A DNA stretch of 64,000 bases, taken from Candidatus Leptofilum proximum. Its GTDB lineage: Bacteria; Chloroflexota; Anaerolineae; Promineifilales; Promineifilaceae. The stretch is from contig JADJXK010000001.1 of assembly GCA_016710325.1 (NCBI GenBank), positions 1,922,001-1,986,000 of the forward strand. Reading direction: 5' to 3'. The number at the start of each line of letters is the position of its first letter. The stretch's first letter is position 1. Both the position numbers and the translations under genes were made by a program. Under the pieces are notes generated by a model. It was given only the letters and a program-made list of their open reading frames with translations, ran no database searches and was not told where the DNA came from. Of the stretch, positions 17,267 to 25,729 are shown one piece after another.

Positions 17267-17273
17267 GCGGTTT

Positions 17274-17771
17274 CTATTCGTTGCTGTTTTCAAATAGCAG
17301 GTTTTGGATGAGGCGCAGGGTTTGCTGCAGCGCCTCGGGCATGTCTGGGGTGTTTTCCAGGGTGGTGACGCGGTGAAAGGTGGTGTCTTGAACGGCCGTA
17401 ATCTCATACAAGTAGCGGTCGCAGCAGGTGTCATCGGGCAGATAGGTGTTGTCCAGCGCAAAAAAGCCCGCGCTTTCCAGGCTGCTCAGCAGCTGGCTTA
17501 CCTGCTCAGCGGAAAGCTGCGGCGTGATGGTGGTGTTTGTTTCCACACGGCCGTTGGTAAAAATGGTCCACTGTTCGTTTAGCCCGGCCAGACCACCGGA
17601 GCGCTTGAAGACGACGGCCGTATTGGGGGCATTGGTGGCGGTGGGAACGGCCGTACGCGTTGGCTCGATTTGTGTTTCCGGGGCGTGAGCAGTTTCTACC
17701 GAGCACCCGGTTAAACCAGCGAGTAGGAGGAGCAAAAAAACAGACCAAACCAGGAGCCATTTGTTTTTCAT
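17274..17771 (-). CDS. Putative lipoprotein, unknown function
   Basis: 165 aa. A clear signal peptide with lipobox LTGC (Cys at about residue 23) is followed by a Thr/Pro-rich tether and a domain beginning AVVFKRSGGLAGLNEQWTIFTNGRVE. That stretch resembles small beta domains that read 'show proof of a graph: FTNGRV...L' in other predicted lipoproteins, but I cannot name the family. A CC pair (DDTCCDRYLYEI) may form a disulfide. It lies 14 bp downstream of the membrane protein gene at 17786-19117 on the same strand and probably shares its transcript. Confidence 0.65.
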   Translation of the reverse strand: MKNKWLLVWSVFLLLLLAGLTGCSVETAHAPETQIEPTRTAVPTATNAPNTAVVFKRSGGLAGLNEQWTIFTNGRVETNTTITPQLSAEQVSQLLSSLESAGFFALDNTYLPDDTCCDRYLYEITAVQDTTFHRVTTLENTPDMPEALQQTLRLIQNLLFENSNE

Positions 17772-17785
17772 TTTTGTTTCCCTAA

Positions 17786-19117
17786 TCAGAAACCACCGTA
17801 CATGGTAGAGACGCGTTCGGTAAGAATTATATAGCCATCTACAAGCAAAATGCTGGTCAACAGAGCGTTTAGCAAAAGACCCAAATGAACGGTTTTGGAG
17901 GAGTGACGGTTTAATTTAACTACAAGCTGCTTATCAAACAGACGGTAGATAATGAAAGAAAAGGTGAACATGAGGGGCGAGAATAAAGCAAGAACTAATC
18001 GGTTGCCGTTTGCAATAGGAGTGTACCATGCATAAAGAAATAAATAGATGGCAAAAAAACCTGCGGCAAATAGTGCTACAAATGGAAACTCTATTAAGAT
18101 ATCCCTTGCTTTTGAGCGGTTGAACAGCCAGAGACTCAGCACAAGACTAAACATAATAACCATGTACTTCAAGTAGCCGTATGAATTGGCCATTGAAACT
18201 AAAGTGATCAAAAAACCACGCAAAAGACGGTCTACCACCTGGGAGAGTGAGTGTTCGCGAAAATATTTGGTGGCGCTGGGAATCTCCTCGGGTGGCATAT
18301 CCGGCCAGCCTATGCGATCGCCATGTGCTCGTGTGCCCTCTAACACATTATCCCAACTGTCATACCAAATATAAAAGGTGGAGTTAACGTTGTAAAAATA
18401 GGAACCAAAGCGTGCTTTGCTGTTTTGAATGTAGGGCCAAATCGTAATGAGGCAAAACAATACGACTAACACAGGAGTCGACAGGGTTAAAAGGAAGTCG
18501 CGAAATGTGAATGAGCCGGATCGAAGCTTGACCAACTTAACGCCAGCCTTGAAGGTTGCGATGCCCAAGAAAAGGATCAAGCCTGGAAAGATCGACGCTT
18601 TGGTTAAATGCGTAATGCCAAGCAAAATGCCGGTGAATACGGCCGTTTTCCAAATACCCTGCCGTCCTTGATAGTGTAACAGGTAGCACATCAGTAAAAA
18701 AACCACAAAATTTAGCAAATAAAACAGTAGTTCCGTTTGAGTGTAGGCCGCTTTGAAGATGTACACAGTAAAGATGTGAATGAGTATAAGATTGACGGCC
18801 GTAAACGAAGGCAAATGCTGCCGAAATATCCAGAACAAAACAGGCAAAATGAGGAGAGAAAGCGCAATGTTAAACAGCTTTCCCCGGGCGAAAAAGGCCT
18901 CTTCACTTAGATCTGGATCATAAAACAGCGAAAGTAAATATGGGTAGACTGGCATTCGATTGCGGTCAGTCGGAATGGTGTAATTAGAAGTTTTTAACGA
19001 TTTTGCGGTTTCCAGATAAGTGGCCTGATCAATCGTAAACTGGTTCGTGTTTACATGTAGAAACTGCTGACGTACGCCATACAGGTAAAGCGCGATGATG
19101 AGAGCAACAAAAAGCAA
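17786..19117 (-). CDS. Polytopic membrane protein, GT39/ArnT-like glycosyltransferase candidate
   Basis: 443 aa with about ten hydrophobic helices. The N-terminal region carries IDQATYLETAKSLK followed by NRMPVYPYLLSLFYDP, which resembles the first periplasmic loop of GT39/PMT-type lipid-linked glycosyltransferases, where an Asp is catalytic. The start is a TTG at 19117; no ATG is in frame further upstream before a stop. Base composition is more AT-rich than its neighbours, and the octamer ACGGCCGT is sparse but present. It may move a sugar from a polyprenyl carrier to a cell-surface acceptor. The assignment to a family is tentative. Confidence 0.65.
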   Translation of the reverse strand: MLFVALIIALYLYGVRQQFLHVNTNQFTIDQATYLETAKSLKTSNYTIPTDRNRMPVYPYLLSLFYDPDLSEEAFFARGKLFNIALSLLILPVLFWIFRQHLPSFTAVNLILIHIFTVYIFKAAYTQTELLFYLLNFVVFLLMCYLLHYQGRQGIWKTAVFTGILLGITHLTKASIFPGLILFLGIATFKAGVKLVKLRSGSFTFRDFLLTLSTPVLVVLFCLITIWPYIQNSKARFGSYFYNVNSTFYIWYDSWDNVLEGTRAHGDRIGWPDMPPEEIPSATKYFREHSLSQVVDRLLRGFLITLVSMANSYGYLKYMVIMFSLVLSLWLFNRSKARDILIEFPFVALFAAGFFAIYLFLYAWYTPIANGNRLVLALFSPLMFTFSFIIYRLFDKQLVVKLNRHSSKTVHLGLLLNALLTSILLVDGYIILTERVSTMYGGF

Positions 19118-19178
19118 AACAGCGGCTTGAGTATAAGGCTGGATACGCGAGCGTATGACGCACCTCTACATGATGTAT

Positions 19179-20135
19179 TTATGGTGTAACAGTTAGACTT
19201 GCAACCAGTAAATTGAGCGCGGTGGTCATGTCGTTGCGGCCTGTCTTGACATCCACATCAATTTCTAGCAAATGGCGGTAGATTTGCTCCAGCTGGGCCA
19301 GGCTGAAGCCCTGGCACTGCTGGTACAGCTTGCCCACCACAAAGCTGTGCATCTTCAGCTCCTGGCCGATGGTTTGCGGCCGTTTCCCGTCGTCGGCCAG
19401 TTCTTTTACCTGGATCAGCAGGCGGAACTGGCGGATGAACATCGAGAAGAGATAAAACGGATCGGCGCCTTCCAGGAATTTCTCTTGCAGCAGCTGTGAC
19501 GCTTTTTTGGCGTTCCGGTTGCCCAGGGCATCCACCAGGTCAAAAATGCTGGCTTCGGCGGCGTAGGGGCTGAGCCGCTTCACCTCTTCAGACTGGATCT
19601 CTTCGCCGTTGCAGTACAGCAGCAGCTTTTCGATTTCACGGCTCAGAATTTCCATCTGGCTGCCGATGTTCACGGCGAGCATGTGGGTAGCCTGGGGGGT
19701 GATACGGCCGTTCCCCGCCTCCACCTGCTGCTTAATCCACCGCTCCAACATGGGCCCTTCCGGCTTGCTGAACTGCTTCACGTAGCCCGATTTTTCGCTT
19801 TCAGCCAGCTTTACCAGCGGGTCGTTGGCTTTGAGCGGCTGGGATTCCAGGAAGAGCAGCCGAGTGGTTTCAGGTAGGGTGGGCAGGTATGCCAGCAGCT
19901 GCTTCTGGAACGCCTTGTCCAGCTTGCTGCTGAGCAAATCCCGCACGATGACCAGCCGCACCTTGGCTAGGAACGGCATGGCGCTGGCTGCCTGCTGCAG
20001 TTGGGAAAACGTGACGTTACTTTCCAGCTTCGTCGTGTTCAAATCCAGCATGCCGGGATCGCCCAGCTTGCCAATGAGCTGGGCGACTGTTTCCTGCTGC
20101 GCGTGGCTGTCGTCGCCGTGGAAGATGTAAAACAT
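19179..20135 (-). CDS. holA: DNA polymerase III delta subunit
   Basis: 318 aa, typical for HolA. The opening FYIFHGDDSHAQQETVAQL is the characteristic P-loop-like but non-hydrolysing AAA+ start. The signature region follows with AMPFLAKVRLVIVRDLLSS, and helices such as SIFDLVDALGNRNAKKASQLL and PFYLFSMFIRQFRLLIQVKEL lie in the C-terminal half. It opens the beta clamp as part of the clamp loader on the replication fork. It is downstream of the DUF6391-like gene on the minus strand, separated by a CCCTCACC repeat. There is nothing unusual about its length or motifs. Confidence 0.92.
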   Translation of the reverse strand: MFYIFHGDDSHAQQETVAQLIGKLGDPGMLDLNTTKLESNVTFSQLQQAASAMPFLAKVRLVIVRDLLSSKLDKAFQKQLLAYLPTLPETTRLLFLESQPLKANDPLVKLAESEKSGYVKQFSKPEGPMLERWIKQQVEAGNGRITPQATHMLAVNIGSQMEILSREIEKLLLYCNGEEIQSEEVKRLSPYAAEASIFDLVDALGNRNAKKASQLLQEKFLEGADPFYLFSMFIRQFRLLIQVKELADDGKRPQTIGQELKMHSFVVGKLYQQCQGFSLAQLEQIYRHLLEIDVDVKTGRNDMTTALNLLVASLTVTP

Positions 20136-20149
20136 GGTCGGGAAAACCC

Positions 20150-20230
20150 TACCCTCACCCCAGCCCTCTCCCTCAAGGGAGAGGGAGCCAGTTCCTTCCC
20201 CCTGCCAGGGGGAGGGTCAGGGTGGGGGTA
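20150..20230. repeat. CCCTCACC...GGTGGGGGTA compound hairpin repeat
   Basis: TACCCTCACCCCAGCCCTCTC with the complementary GGGTCAGGGTGGGGGTA, plus an inner CTCCCTCAAGGGAGAGGGAG hairpin. It fills the spacer between the DUF6391-like gene and holA. A shorter relative lies at 5536-5579 beside the insertion sequence. Confidence 0.7.
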
Positions 20231-20234
20231 CGTT

Positions 20235-20807
20235 CTAATTCACTGTTGTAATCCGGTAAGATTTCGCATTTGTCTGGCTGCCGCCGGTGAGCAGCAGCTG
20301 GAACAGCCGGGTGATAGGCGAGGGCTGCACCGGGCGGATGCTTTGCAGCGCCATCTCCTTCAGGTCGCCTTCGACGGTGTATCTGGCTTGCAGCTGCACG
20401 CCAATGGGCCGTGAGATGATGAGTGACAGGACAACGGCGAGTACGGCCGTTGGCAGCGCATTCAATACCACCGACAAGTTCATGTTGGCTTGCTTCTGGC
20501 GGCGCTGCTCAAAGGCAAAGGTGGCCTGGGCCGTCAGGGCAGCCATGGTGGCCGTGGTGAGCAGCACGGTGCCGCAGTTGGGATGCACCGCCAGGTGATG
20601 CTCGCCCTTCTTCATGCGGCTGAACGCTTCTTCTACCGCGTCGGCCACGTCATCCTCCGAGATGTCGCCGTAGATGTTCAGGGTAAAGCCCTTGTGATTG
20701 GAATTGCCCTGAGCGCTGAAGTTCTTGTGCTTTTCGCTGAGCACATGAATGGTAGCGTGTTCTAAACCGTGGTTTCGTCGCACGCGGCTGATCAGTTGAG
20801 TAAGCAT
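20235..20807 (-). CDS. DUF6391-like membrane-associated protein
   Basis: 190 aa. The N-terminal RRNHGLEHATIHVLSEKHKN motif resembles the DUF6391 family. A mid region with HHLAVHPNCGTVLLTTATMAAL leads into one or two hydrophobic helices (near residues 75-92 and 115-140), followed by a cytoplasmic tail with LQARYTVEGDLKEMALQSI. No biochemical function is known to me for the family. It lies between the MurE-type ligase gene and holA on the minus strand and may share their transcript. The His residues in the first motif could bind metal, but this is only a guess. Confidence 0.7.
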   Translation of the reverse strand: MLTQLISRVRRNHGLEHATIHVLSEKHKNFSAQGNSNHKGFTLNIYGDISEDDVADAVEEAFSRMKKGEHHLAVHPNCGTVLLTTATMAALTAQATFAFEQRRQKQANMNLSVVLNALPTAVLAVVLSLIISRPIGVQLQARYTVEGDLKEMALQSIRPVQPSPITRLFQLLLTGGSQTNAKSYRITTVN

Positions 20808-20956
20808 AAAGCCTCCGGTTATGGGAGAGACGATTTCAGTTGGCTGGCTCTGTCACTTCCAAGAGTATGGATTCCCGCCTGCGCGGGAATGACAGGAGTG
20901 GATCGGTCAAAAGGAATCGACAATCTCCATCGTGACAATGGGTCAATCGTAAATCG

Positions 20957-22606
20957 TTACGCGCCAATCGTCAATTTGAAATTGGGATCATAGGTTGGCA
21001 AACCCAAATCTGGCATAGGCTGACCAACCAAAAATGCGTCGAGGGCGGCTTCGGTGGCGTGGATATCGTCCCAGGGATACTCCGTGGTGATGAAGCACAT
21101 TGACTGCTCGTGCCCTTTGCCGCACACCAGCACAAAATCTTGCGGGCGGGCCAGGCCCAGGGCAAAGTAGATCGCCTGCCCGCGGTCGGGGATGCGCCAG
21201 AAGGTTTGCCCTTCAACGCCGCCCTGCGCGGTGCAGCCCGCGGCCATCGCCGCCAGGATGTCGTCCAGCGACTCGGTGCGCGGGTCCTCGGCGGTGAGCA
21301 CGGTAAAGTCGGCCAGCTGGGTGGAGATTTCGGCCATCATGCGCCGTTTTTCCGGGTCGCGCTTGCCTGCGCTGCCAAAGACGGTGATGATACGGCCGTC
21401 CCGCCCCATCTCCTGCAAAATCCCCCGCGCTGCCTGGATCGCCTTTTCCAGCCCATCCGGCGTGTGGGCAAAATCCACGTGCACAATAAATTCCTGCCCG
21501 CGCTGAATCTGGTGCATACGGCCGTGTATCTGCCCCACGGTTTGCAGCCCGGCTTGAATCGCTTCCGGCGGGAGGTTGAGCGCCAGACCCACTCCGGCCG
21601 CCGCCAGGATATTGGCCACGTTGAATATCCCCAGCAGCGGGGTGCGGATGGGCATCTGCTGGCCATCAAGATGCAGGATAAAGCTCGATCCGGCCGGGTC
21701 GGTCACCAGTTTGGTGACGTGTAGATCGGCGGCGGGGTTGTGCAGGCTGTAGCGAATCTGGCGTGGTGTGGCAATGGCAGATAGGCGCTCGTAGGAGCTG
21801 TCGTCCAGGTTGAGGACGGTGGTTTTGCTGACCGGCAGCGGTTTGTGCGGCGTTGGCTCGTTGCCCGCCACATTGCGGAACAGGCGCTCCTTGGCCTGGG
21901 CGTATGCTTCAAAGCTGCCGTGGTAATCCAGGTGTTCGTGGGTGATGTTGGTAATGACAGCGATGTCAAATGCAACGGCCGTTACCCGGTGCTGCGCCAA
22001 TCCATGCGAGGTGGTTTCCAAAATGCAGTGGGTCATGCCAGCATCCACCATCTGGCGCAGGTAGCGCTGCACCACGGGCGCTTCCGGCGTGCTAACGTGC
22101 AGCTCCAGCGGTTCCTGGTAATCGCCAATGATTGCTTTGAGCGTGCTGAGCATGCCCGTCTGGCAGCCCGCGGCGCGCAAAATGCCGCGAATCAGGTCCA
22201 CGGTGCTGGTTTTGCCGTTGGTGCCCGTCACGCCAATCATGATGAGCTGCTGGCTGGGGAAGCCGTACCAGGCGGCGGAGAGCCAGGCGAGGGTTTCGGC
22301 CGTATCCGGCACCTGCCAATAAACAACGTTTTCCGGCACCGCCAGTCCCAATTCCGCGGCTGATTTCTGCGCCAGGATGAAGGTGGCCCCTAGTTCGATT
22401 GCCTTGCCAATCCAGGGGTGGCCGTCGCTGGCGGTGCGCAGGCGGGCGACAAAGCTGCTGCCGTGTGTCACTTCGCTGGTCTTTTCGGTAAACATCGGGA
22501 TGGCGACGTCTGGTCCGCGGTAGGGCGGGGGTTGGTGGTGGGGGGTGTTGTGTACGGCCGTTTGCCAGTCGGCCAGCAGTTGTTTGATGGATCGGGTTTC
22601 GGGCAT
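20957..22606 (-). CDS. murE: MurE-type Mur ligase (UDP-MurNAc-tripeptide synthetase family)
   Basis: 549 aa with the three-domain Mur ligase layout. The ATP loop GVTGTNGKTSTVDLI lies near residue 135, the ATP-site ITNITHEHLDYHGSFEAYA segment near 220, and the C-terminal domain holds FGSAGKRDPEKRRMM and TAEDPRTESLDDIL. In meso-DAP enzymes the last motif is normally DNPR; here it reads EDPR, so the third amino acid of the peptide stem is uncertain. The start at 22606 (MPETRSIKQLL) is chosen because the longer form would be translated from a hairpin repeat. It acts in cytoplasmic peptidoglycan precursor synthesis, though other mur genes are not adjacent. Confidence 0.85.
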   Translation of the reverse strand: MPETRSIKQLLADWQTAVHNTPHHQPPPYRGPDVAIPMFTEKTSEVTHGSSFVARLRTASDGHPWIGKAIELGATFILAQKSAAELGLAVPENVVYWQVPDTAETLAWLSAAWYGFPSQQLIMIGVTGTNGKTSTVDLIRGILRAAGCQTGMLSTLKAIIGDYQEPLELHVSTPEAPVVQRYLRQMVDAGMTHCILETTSHGLAQHRVTAVAFDIAVITNITHEHLDYHGSFEAYAQAKERLFRNVAGNEPTPHKPLPVSKTTVLNLDDSSYERLSAIATPRQIRYSLHNPAADLHVTKLVTDPAGSSFILHLDGQQMPIRTPLLGIFNVANILAAAGVGLALNLPPEAIQAGLQTVGQIHGRMHQIQRGQEFIVHVDFAHTPDGLEKAIQAARGILQEMGRDGRIITVFGSAGKRDPEKRRMMAEISTQLADFTVLTAEDPRTESLDDILAAMAAGCTAQGGVEGQTFWRIPDRGQAIYFALGLARPQDFVLVCGKGHEQSMCFITTEYPWDDIHATEAALDAFLVGQPMPDLGLPTYDPNFKLTIGA

Positions 22607-22628
22607 TGTTTTTTCTCGCTGTTGTTGA

Positions 22629-22697
22629 GGGGGCGAGGCGATTGGATGGGGAGTTTTGTGGGTTTCCAGGTTGTTGGCCAATCGCCTCGCCCCTACG
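22629..22697. repeat. Spacer hairpin element, GTAGGGGCGAGGC family, inner arm GATTGG
   Basis: GGGGCGAGGCGATTGG on the left pairs with CCAATCGCCTCGCCCC on the right, upstream of the MurE-type gene. Two relatives at 47647-47718 and 57495-57561 keep the GGGGCGAGGC outer arm but have different inner arms that still pair. Confidence 0.8.
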
Positions 22698-22705
22698 GTT
22701 ACGTT

Positions 22706-23905
22706 TTATGTTTCACGTTTTACTGGACGAATGGCCAACCGGGCTTCCTGTGCCATCACACCGCTCACTCCTGTCCCGGCAATGCCCATCACGCGGCTGT
22801 CGGCGAAGTAGGGGAAGTCGAAGGTGACGGGGTCGCCAGCGGCCAAGCCGGGCAGGGGCATCAGGCGGGCGGTGAGCGGCTTGTTGAGGCGGCTGGCCAG
22901 CATGGCCACGTCGAGCAGTACGGCCGTCAGCGCCCCCTCGCTCACCTCCCCCGGCAGCGGAATCGTGTCTAGCCCCACACCGCACACAGCGCTGTAGCTG
23001 AGCAAATCCTGCACCGTCAGCAGCCCTTCGGCGGCGCGGCGGGCCAGGACCGAATCTTCCAGCACGGGCAGCATGAGGCCGGAGAAGCCGCAGCCGGGGA
23101 AATTGGCCCGGGCAATGGCCTCGGTGACAAACCCGGCGGCAAAGAGGCTGCCCGCGCTGCCCAGGTAAGGCAATCCCAATGCTTCCAGTGCTCCGCCCAA
23201 ACTTTTGGCGTCGGTGGGGAAGGGGGCCAGGGAAAAGTCGATGCCGCTAAAGGGAATCTGGTAGGTGTCGGCCAGTTCCTGGGCGGTGAGGGTGAGGCGG
23301 AAAGCGGCCGTTTCAATCGCCTCGATCAGATTATCCCGCGCTTCGGCCAGGCTGCTGGCAGACTGAATCGCTTGCCGGGCAATATCGGCCGACTCGACGG
23401 CGATGGCGAAGTGGGCCGGGCCGCCCTGGTGGTAAGCCACCGGGAAAAACGGCGAGCCGGGCGGGCAGTTGGCCAGGGCCGTCAGGTAGAGATTGCCAAA
23501 TCCATTGGGCAAAATCTGGCTGACGGTTTTGATTAGTTTTGCTGCTAGCTGGCAGCGGGCAGTGTCGATCTGCCCCTGCGTATTGGCGATTTCTACGCTG
23601 GCAAAGAACACGTCGGTGGCCGCCAGAAGCGCGGGAATGTGGTCGATCCAGCGGGCGTCGTGGCGCAGCAGCACCGGTCCCAGGCTGATGTAGCTGGCCC
23701 CGGCGGCTTGCCAGGTTTGGGCCAGCTCCCGGGCTCGTGCCGGCACGTCAGCCTCCTCCAGCCACCAATCGGGGAAAGGCGGTGTGGCCAGGCGGGTAGA
23801 TTGCAGGGGGTAGGCAAAGGCGGGGCGAACGGCCGTAAAAAAGTCAGCCATCTGCGCTGCCGGAAAATCAGGTTCACAAAAGAGGGTGACGGAGCGAATA
23901 TCCAT
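22706..23905 (-). CDS. DUF711 (UPF0210-type) protein
   Basis: 399 aa. The opening MDIRSVTLFCEPDF, the central NCPPGSPFFPVAYHQGGPAHFAIAVE-type segment and the CGFSGLMLPVLEDSVLARRA region fit the DUF711/UPF0210 family, which is distantly related to the PFL/glycyl-radical structural group but has no known reaction. The C-terminus VCGVGLDTIPLPGEVSEGAL is also characteristic. The start at 23905 is preferred over the longer form because the family begins at this point. It heads the minus-strand run that continues to the MurE-type gene, the DUF6391-like gene and holA. No assigned function. Confidence 0.82.
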   Translation of the reverse strand: MDIRSVTLFCEPDFPAAQMADFFTAVRPAFAYPLQSTRLATPPFPDWWLEEADVPARARELAQTWQAAGASYISLGPVLLRHDARWIDHIPALLAATDVFFASVEIANTQGQIDTARCQLAAKLIKTVSQILPNGFGNLYLTALANCPPGSPFFPVAYHQGGPAHFAIAVESADIARQAIQSASSLAEARDNLIEAIETAAFRLTLTAQELADTYQIPFSGIDFSLAPFPTDAKSLGGALEALGLPYLGSAGSLFAAGFVTEAIARANFPGCGFSGLMLPVLEDSVLARRAAEGLLTVQDLLSYSAVCGVGLDTIPLPGEVSEGALTAVLLDVAMLASRLNKPLTARLMPLPGLAAGDPVTFDFPYFADSRVMGIAGTGVSGVMAQEARLAIRPVKRET

Positions 23906-24021
23906 AGGTGTGCTATTGTAGCCCAATTTGACAGATGACATTAATCGCCGCTAGAATCCGCAGGCAGCAGCCCTGGGTAAAGGGACATAGATGAGCTGCG
24001 GCTTAAACTGGACGTGAAACG

Positions 24022-24717
24022 ATGAACATTCCTGCTGAATCAGATGAACAGGCAGTGCCACCAACTGAAGAACCCCGTGAAGAGATGGCCCCGATTGATG
24101 GCGCCGAAGGTGAGCTGGCAGCGGCTGCCGATCTTGAAAGCGAAGCAGATGAAGAATTTGCGGATACGGCCGTAACTCCCGCGAAACCGTTGGCCACTGA
24201 AAGTGTGGCCGATGAACCCGCACCCGAACTCCCTGAATCGGAAGACCAGGCTGAGCCTGAAGACCTGCCGGTAACCCGTCTGACATTGGGCGCCTTTGGC
24301 GATGCGGCGGATGACGAGGATGAGGAAGCCGCGCCACGACCAATCAGAATCAAAAAACAGCGGCGCCAGCCACTGCGTTCGCCGCGCAAAAACCAGCCCA
24401 CCCTGCAGCAGGTGACCGACCGGTTTGCTGCCTGTGGGCGGTGCAGCTACTTCTGGGCCGGGTACCGCGTGTTGTTTGGGCTTGAGGAACTGGAAACGGC
24501 CGTAGCCCACAGCAAATCTGGCTGGCTGGAATTAATCTGGGATGAGCAAATGCCTGAACTGGTGGTGAAATCATACGGGGTACGCCTGGACACGGGACAC
24601 TATCACTTCGAAGGCTGCTGTGAAGAATGCCGCCGCCACTTTATCTACCAGGCCTCCGACAACGAAGACGAAGCCGACGCGTTTCGCATGGAAATTACAC
24701 CCTACCTGGCCAAATAA
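24022..24717 (+). CDS. Acidic-tailed protein with four-cysteine C-terminal domain, unknown
   Basis: 231 aa. The first 110 residues are low-complexity and very acidic (runs of E, D, P and A). A short basic patch (RIKKQRRQPLRSPRKN) follows, then a compact C-terminal domain of about 100 residues with ACGRCSYFWAGYR and EGCCEECRRHFIYQA. The CxxC and CCxxC pairs suggest one zinc site. The arrangement (acidic tail, basic patch, zinc domain) would suit a nucleic-acid or protein-binding adaptor, but I do not recognise the family. It is a single gene, convergent with the SpoU methyltransferase. A GTGAAACGTGAA hairpin follows. Confidence 0.65.
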   Translation: MNIPAESDEQAVPPTEEPREEMAPIDGAEGELAAAADLESEADEEFADTAVTPAKPLATESVADEPAPELPESEDQAEPEDLPVTRLTLGAFGDAADDEDEEAAPRPIRIKKQRRQPLRSPRKNQPTLQQVTDRFAACGRCSYFWAGYRVLFGLEELETAVAHSKSGWLELIWDEQMPELVVKSYGVRLDTGHYHFEGCCEECRRHFIYQASDNEDEADAFRMEITPYLAK

Positions 24718-24748
24718 ACGGTCCATCACGGCCGTTCACACACTCTAT

Positions 24749-24796
24749 CGTGAAACGTGAAACGTGAAGCCTTTCTGGTCACGTTTCACGCTTCAG
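24749..24796. repeat. Spacer hairpin element, GTGAAAC word family
   Basis: CGTGAAACGTGAAACGTGAAG on the left and TCACGTTTCACGCTTCA on the right pair between the convergent genes at 24022 and 24779, so it may terminate both. The right arm runs into the 3' end of the SpoU-family gene. Confidence 0.7.
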
Positions 24797-25597
24797 GCCT
24801 GGTAATCCAAATGAGCTTTCTGTCGACCGCTGGCGGGCGGCTTCAAAGAGGATGATGCCCGCCGCCATGGCCGCATTGAGCGATTCGGTGGCGGCGTGCA
24901 TGGGGATGGTGATGCGGTCCGTGGCCAGTTGCAAGGCTTCCTGCCCCGCGCCGCTGGCCTCGCTGCCAATGATGAGGGCGGAGGGCTGCTGCCAGTTGAC
25001 GGCCGTATACGGCCGTTCTGCCTGCACCGTGGCCACCCACACCTGCATCCCCCGCACCGTTTGGGCAATCTCTGGCCAGCTCTGGCTGTGCACCGGCAGC
25101 CGCAAATGCGCCCCCATGCTGCCCCGCACCACCTTGGGATTGTACAAATCGACGCAGCCCGGCCCCAACAGCACGCCATCGGCCCCGGCCGCCCCGGCGG
25201 TGCGCAGCATCGTGCCCAGGTTGCCGGGGGTGTTGATTTCATCCAGCACCAGCAGCAGCGAGGGAGTGGCGGGCAGCGGCTGCGGCTGCATGGCAATAAC
25301 GGCCAGCACACCCGCCGGGGTGCTGGTATCGCTCATGGCCTGCATGACTTCTTCCGAAGTTATGAGTGGGGTAGATTGTCCCAGGCTGGTGAGTTGTTGT
25401 AGAATCTGGGCATGAACGGCCGTTTCTAACCATCGTTCTGTGTAAAAAAGCAGCGCTGGCGGACGGGCCAATCCGATCAACTCTGTTAACCAACGAGTCC
25501 CTTCCACCACATACTGCATCTCTCGGTTGCGAAAACGACGATCCGTTTGCAGCCGCCGCACGTATTTCACCTTGGCATTTGTTAAGCTGGTAATCAT
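24779..25597 (-). CDS. SpoU/TrmH-family RNA 2'-O-methyltransferase
   Basis: 272 aa. The N-terminal SpoU substrate-binding domain (MITSLTNAKVKYVRRLQTDR) leads into the knotted SPOUT domain. Motif 1 reads LDEINTPGNLGTMLRTAGAAG, motif 2 LIIGSEASG and motif 3 ITIPMHAATESLNAAMAAGI, the set expected for SAM-dependent ribose methylation of rRNA or tRNA. It is closest in layout to RlmB/TsnR proteins. The start at 25597 is chosen because the family begins MI-S-x-N-x-x-V-K there; the longer form is unsupported. It is divergent from the UbiA gene. The target nucleotide cannot be read from the sequence. Confidence 0.85.
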   Translation of the reverse strand: MITSLTNAKVKYVRRLQTDRRFRNREMQYVVEGTRWLTELIGLARPPALLFYTERWLETAVHAQILQQLTSLGQSTPLITSEEVMQAMSDTSTPAGVLAVIAMQPQPLPATPSLLLVLDEINTPGNLGTMLRTAGAAGADGVLLGPGCVDLYNPKVVRGSMGAHLRLPVHSQSWPEIAQTVRGMQVWVATVQAERPYTAVNWQQPSALIIGSEASGAGQEALQLATDRITIPMHAATESLNAAMAAGIILFEAARQRSTESSFGLPGLKRET

Positions 25598-25729
25598 TTT
25601 CTGATTGTATCTTTTTTGGCTAATCAGGGTTAAACAAATCACAAAAAGGAATTCAGATGTGTGTGCCAACTTGTTTGTGCGGATTACTTTGCACACACTC
25701 AACATAGATCGTATGGAGGTAGAGAACAT

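Noticed and set aside
20957..22681. Longer start for the MurE-type gene at 22681
   Set aside because: The extra residues are translated from the GGGGCGAGGC hairpin element and do not match the family.
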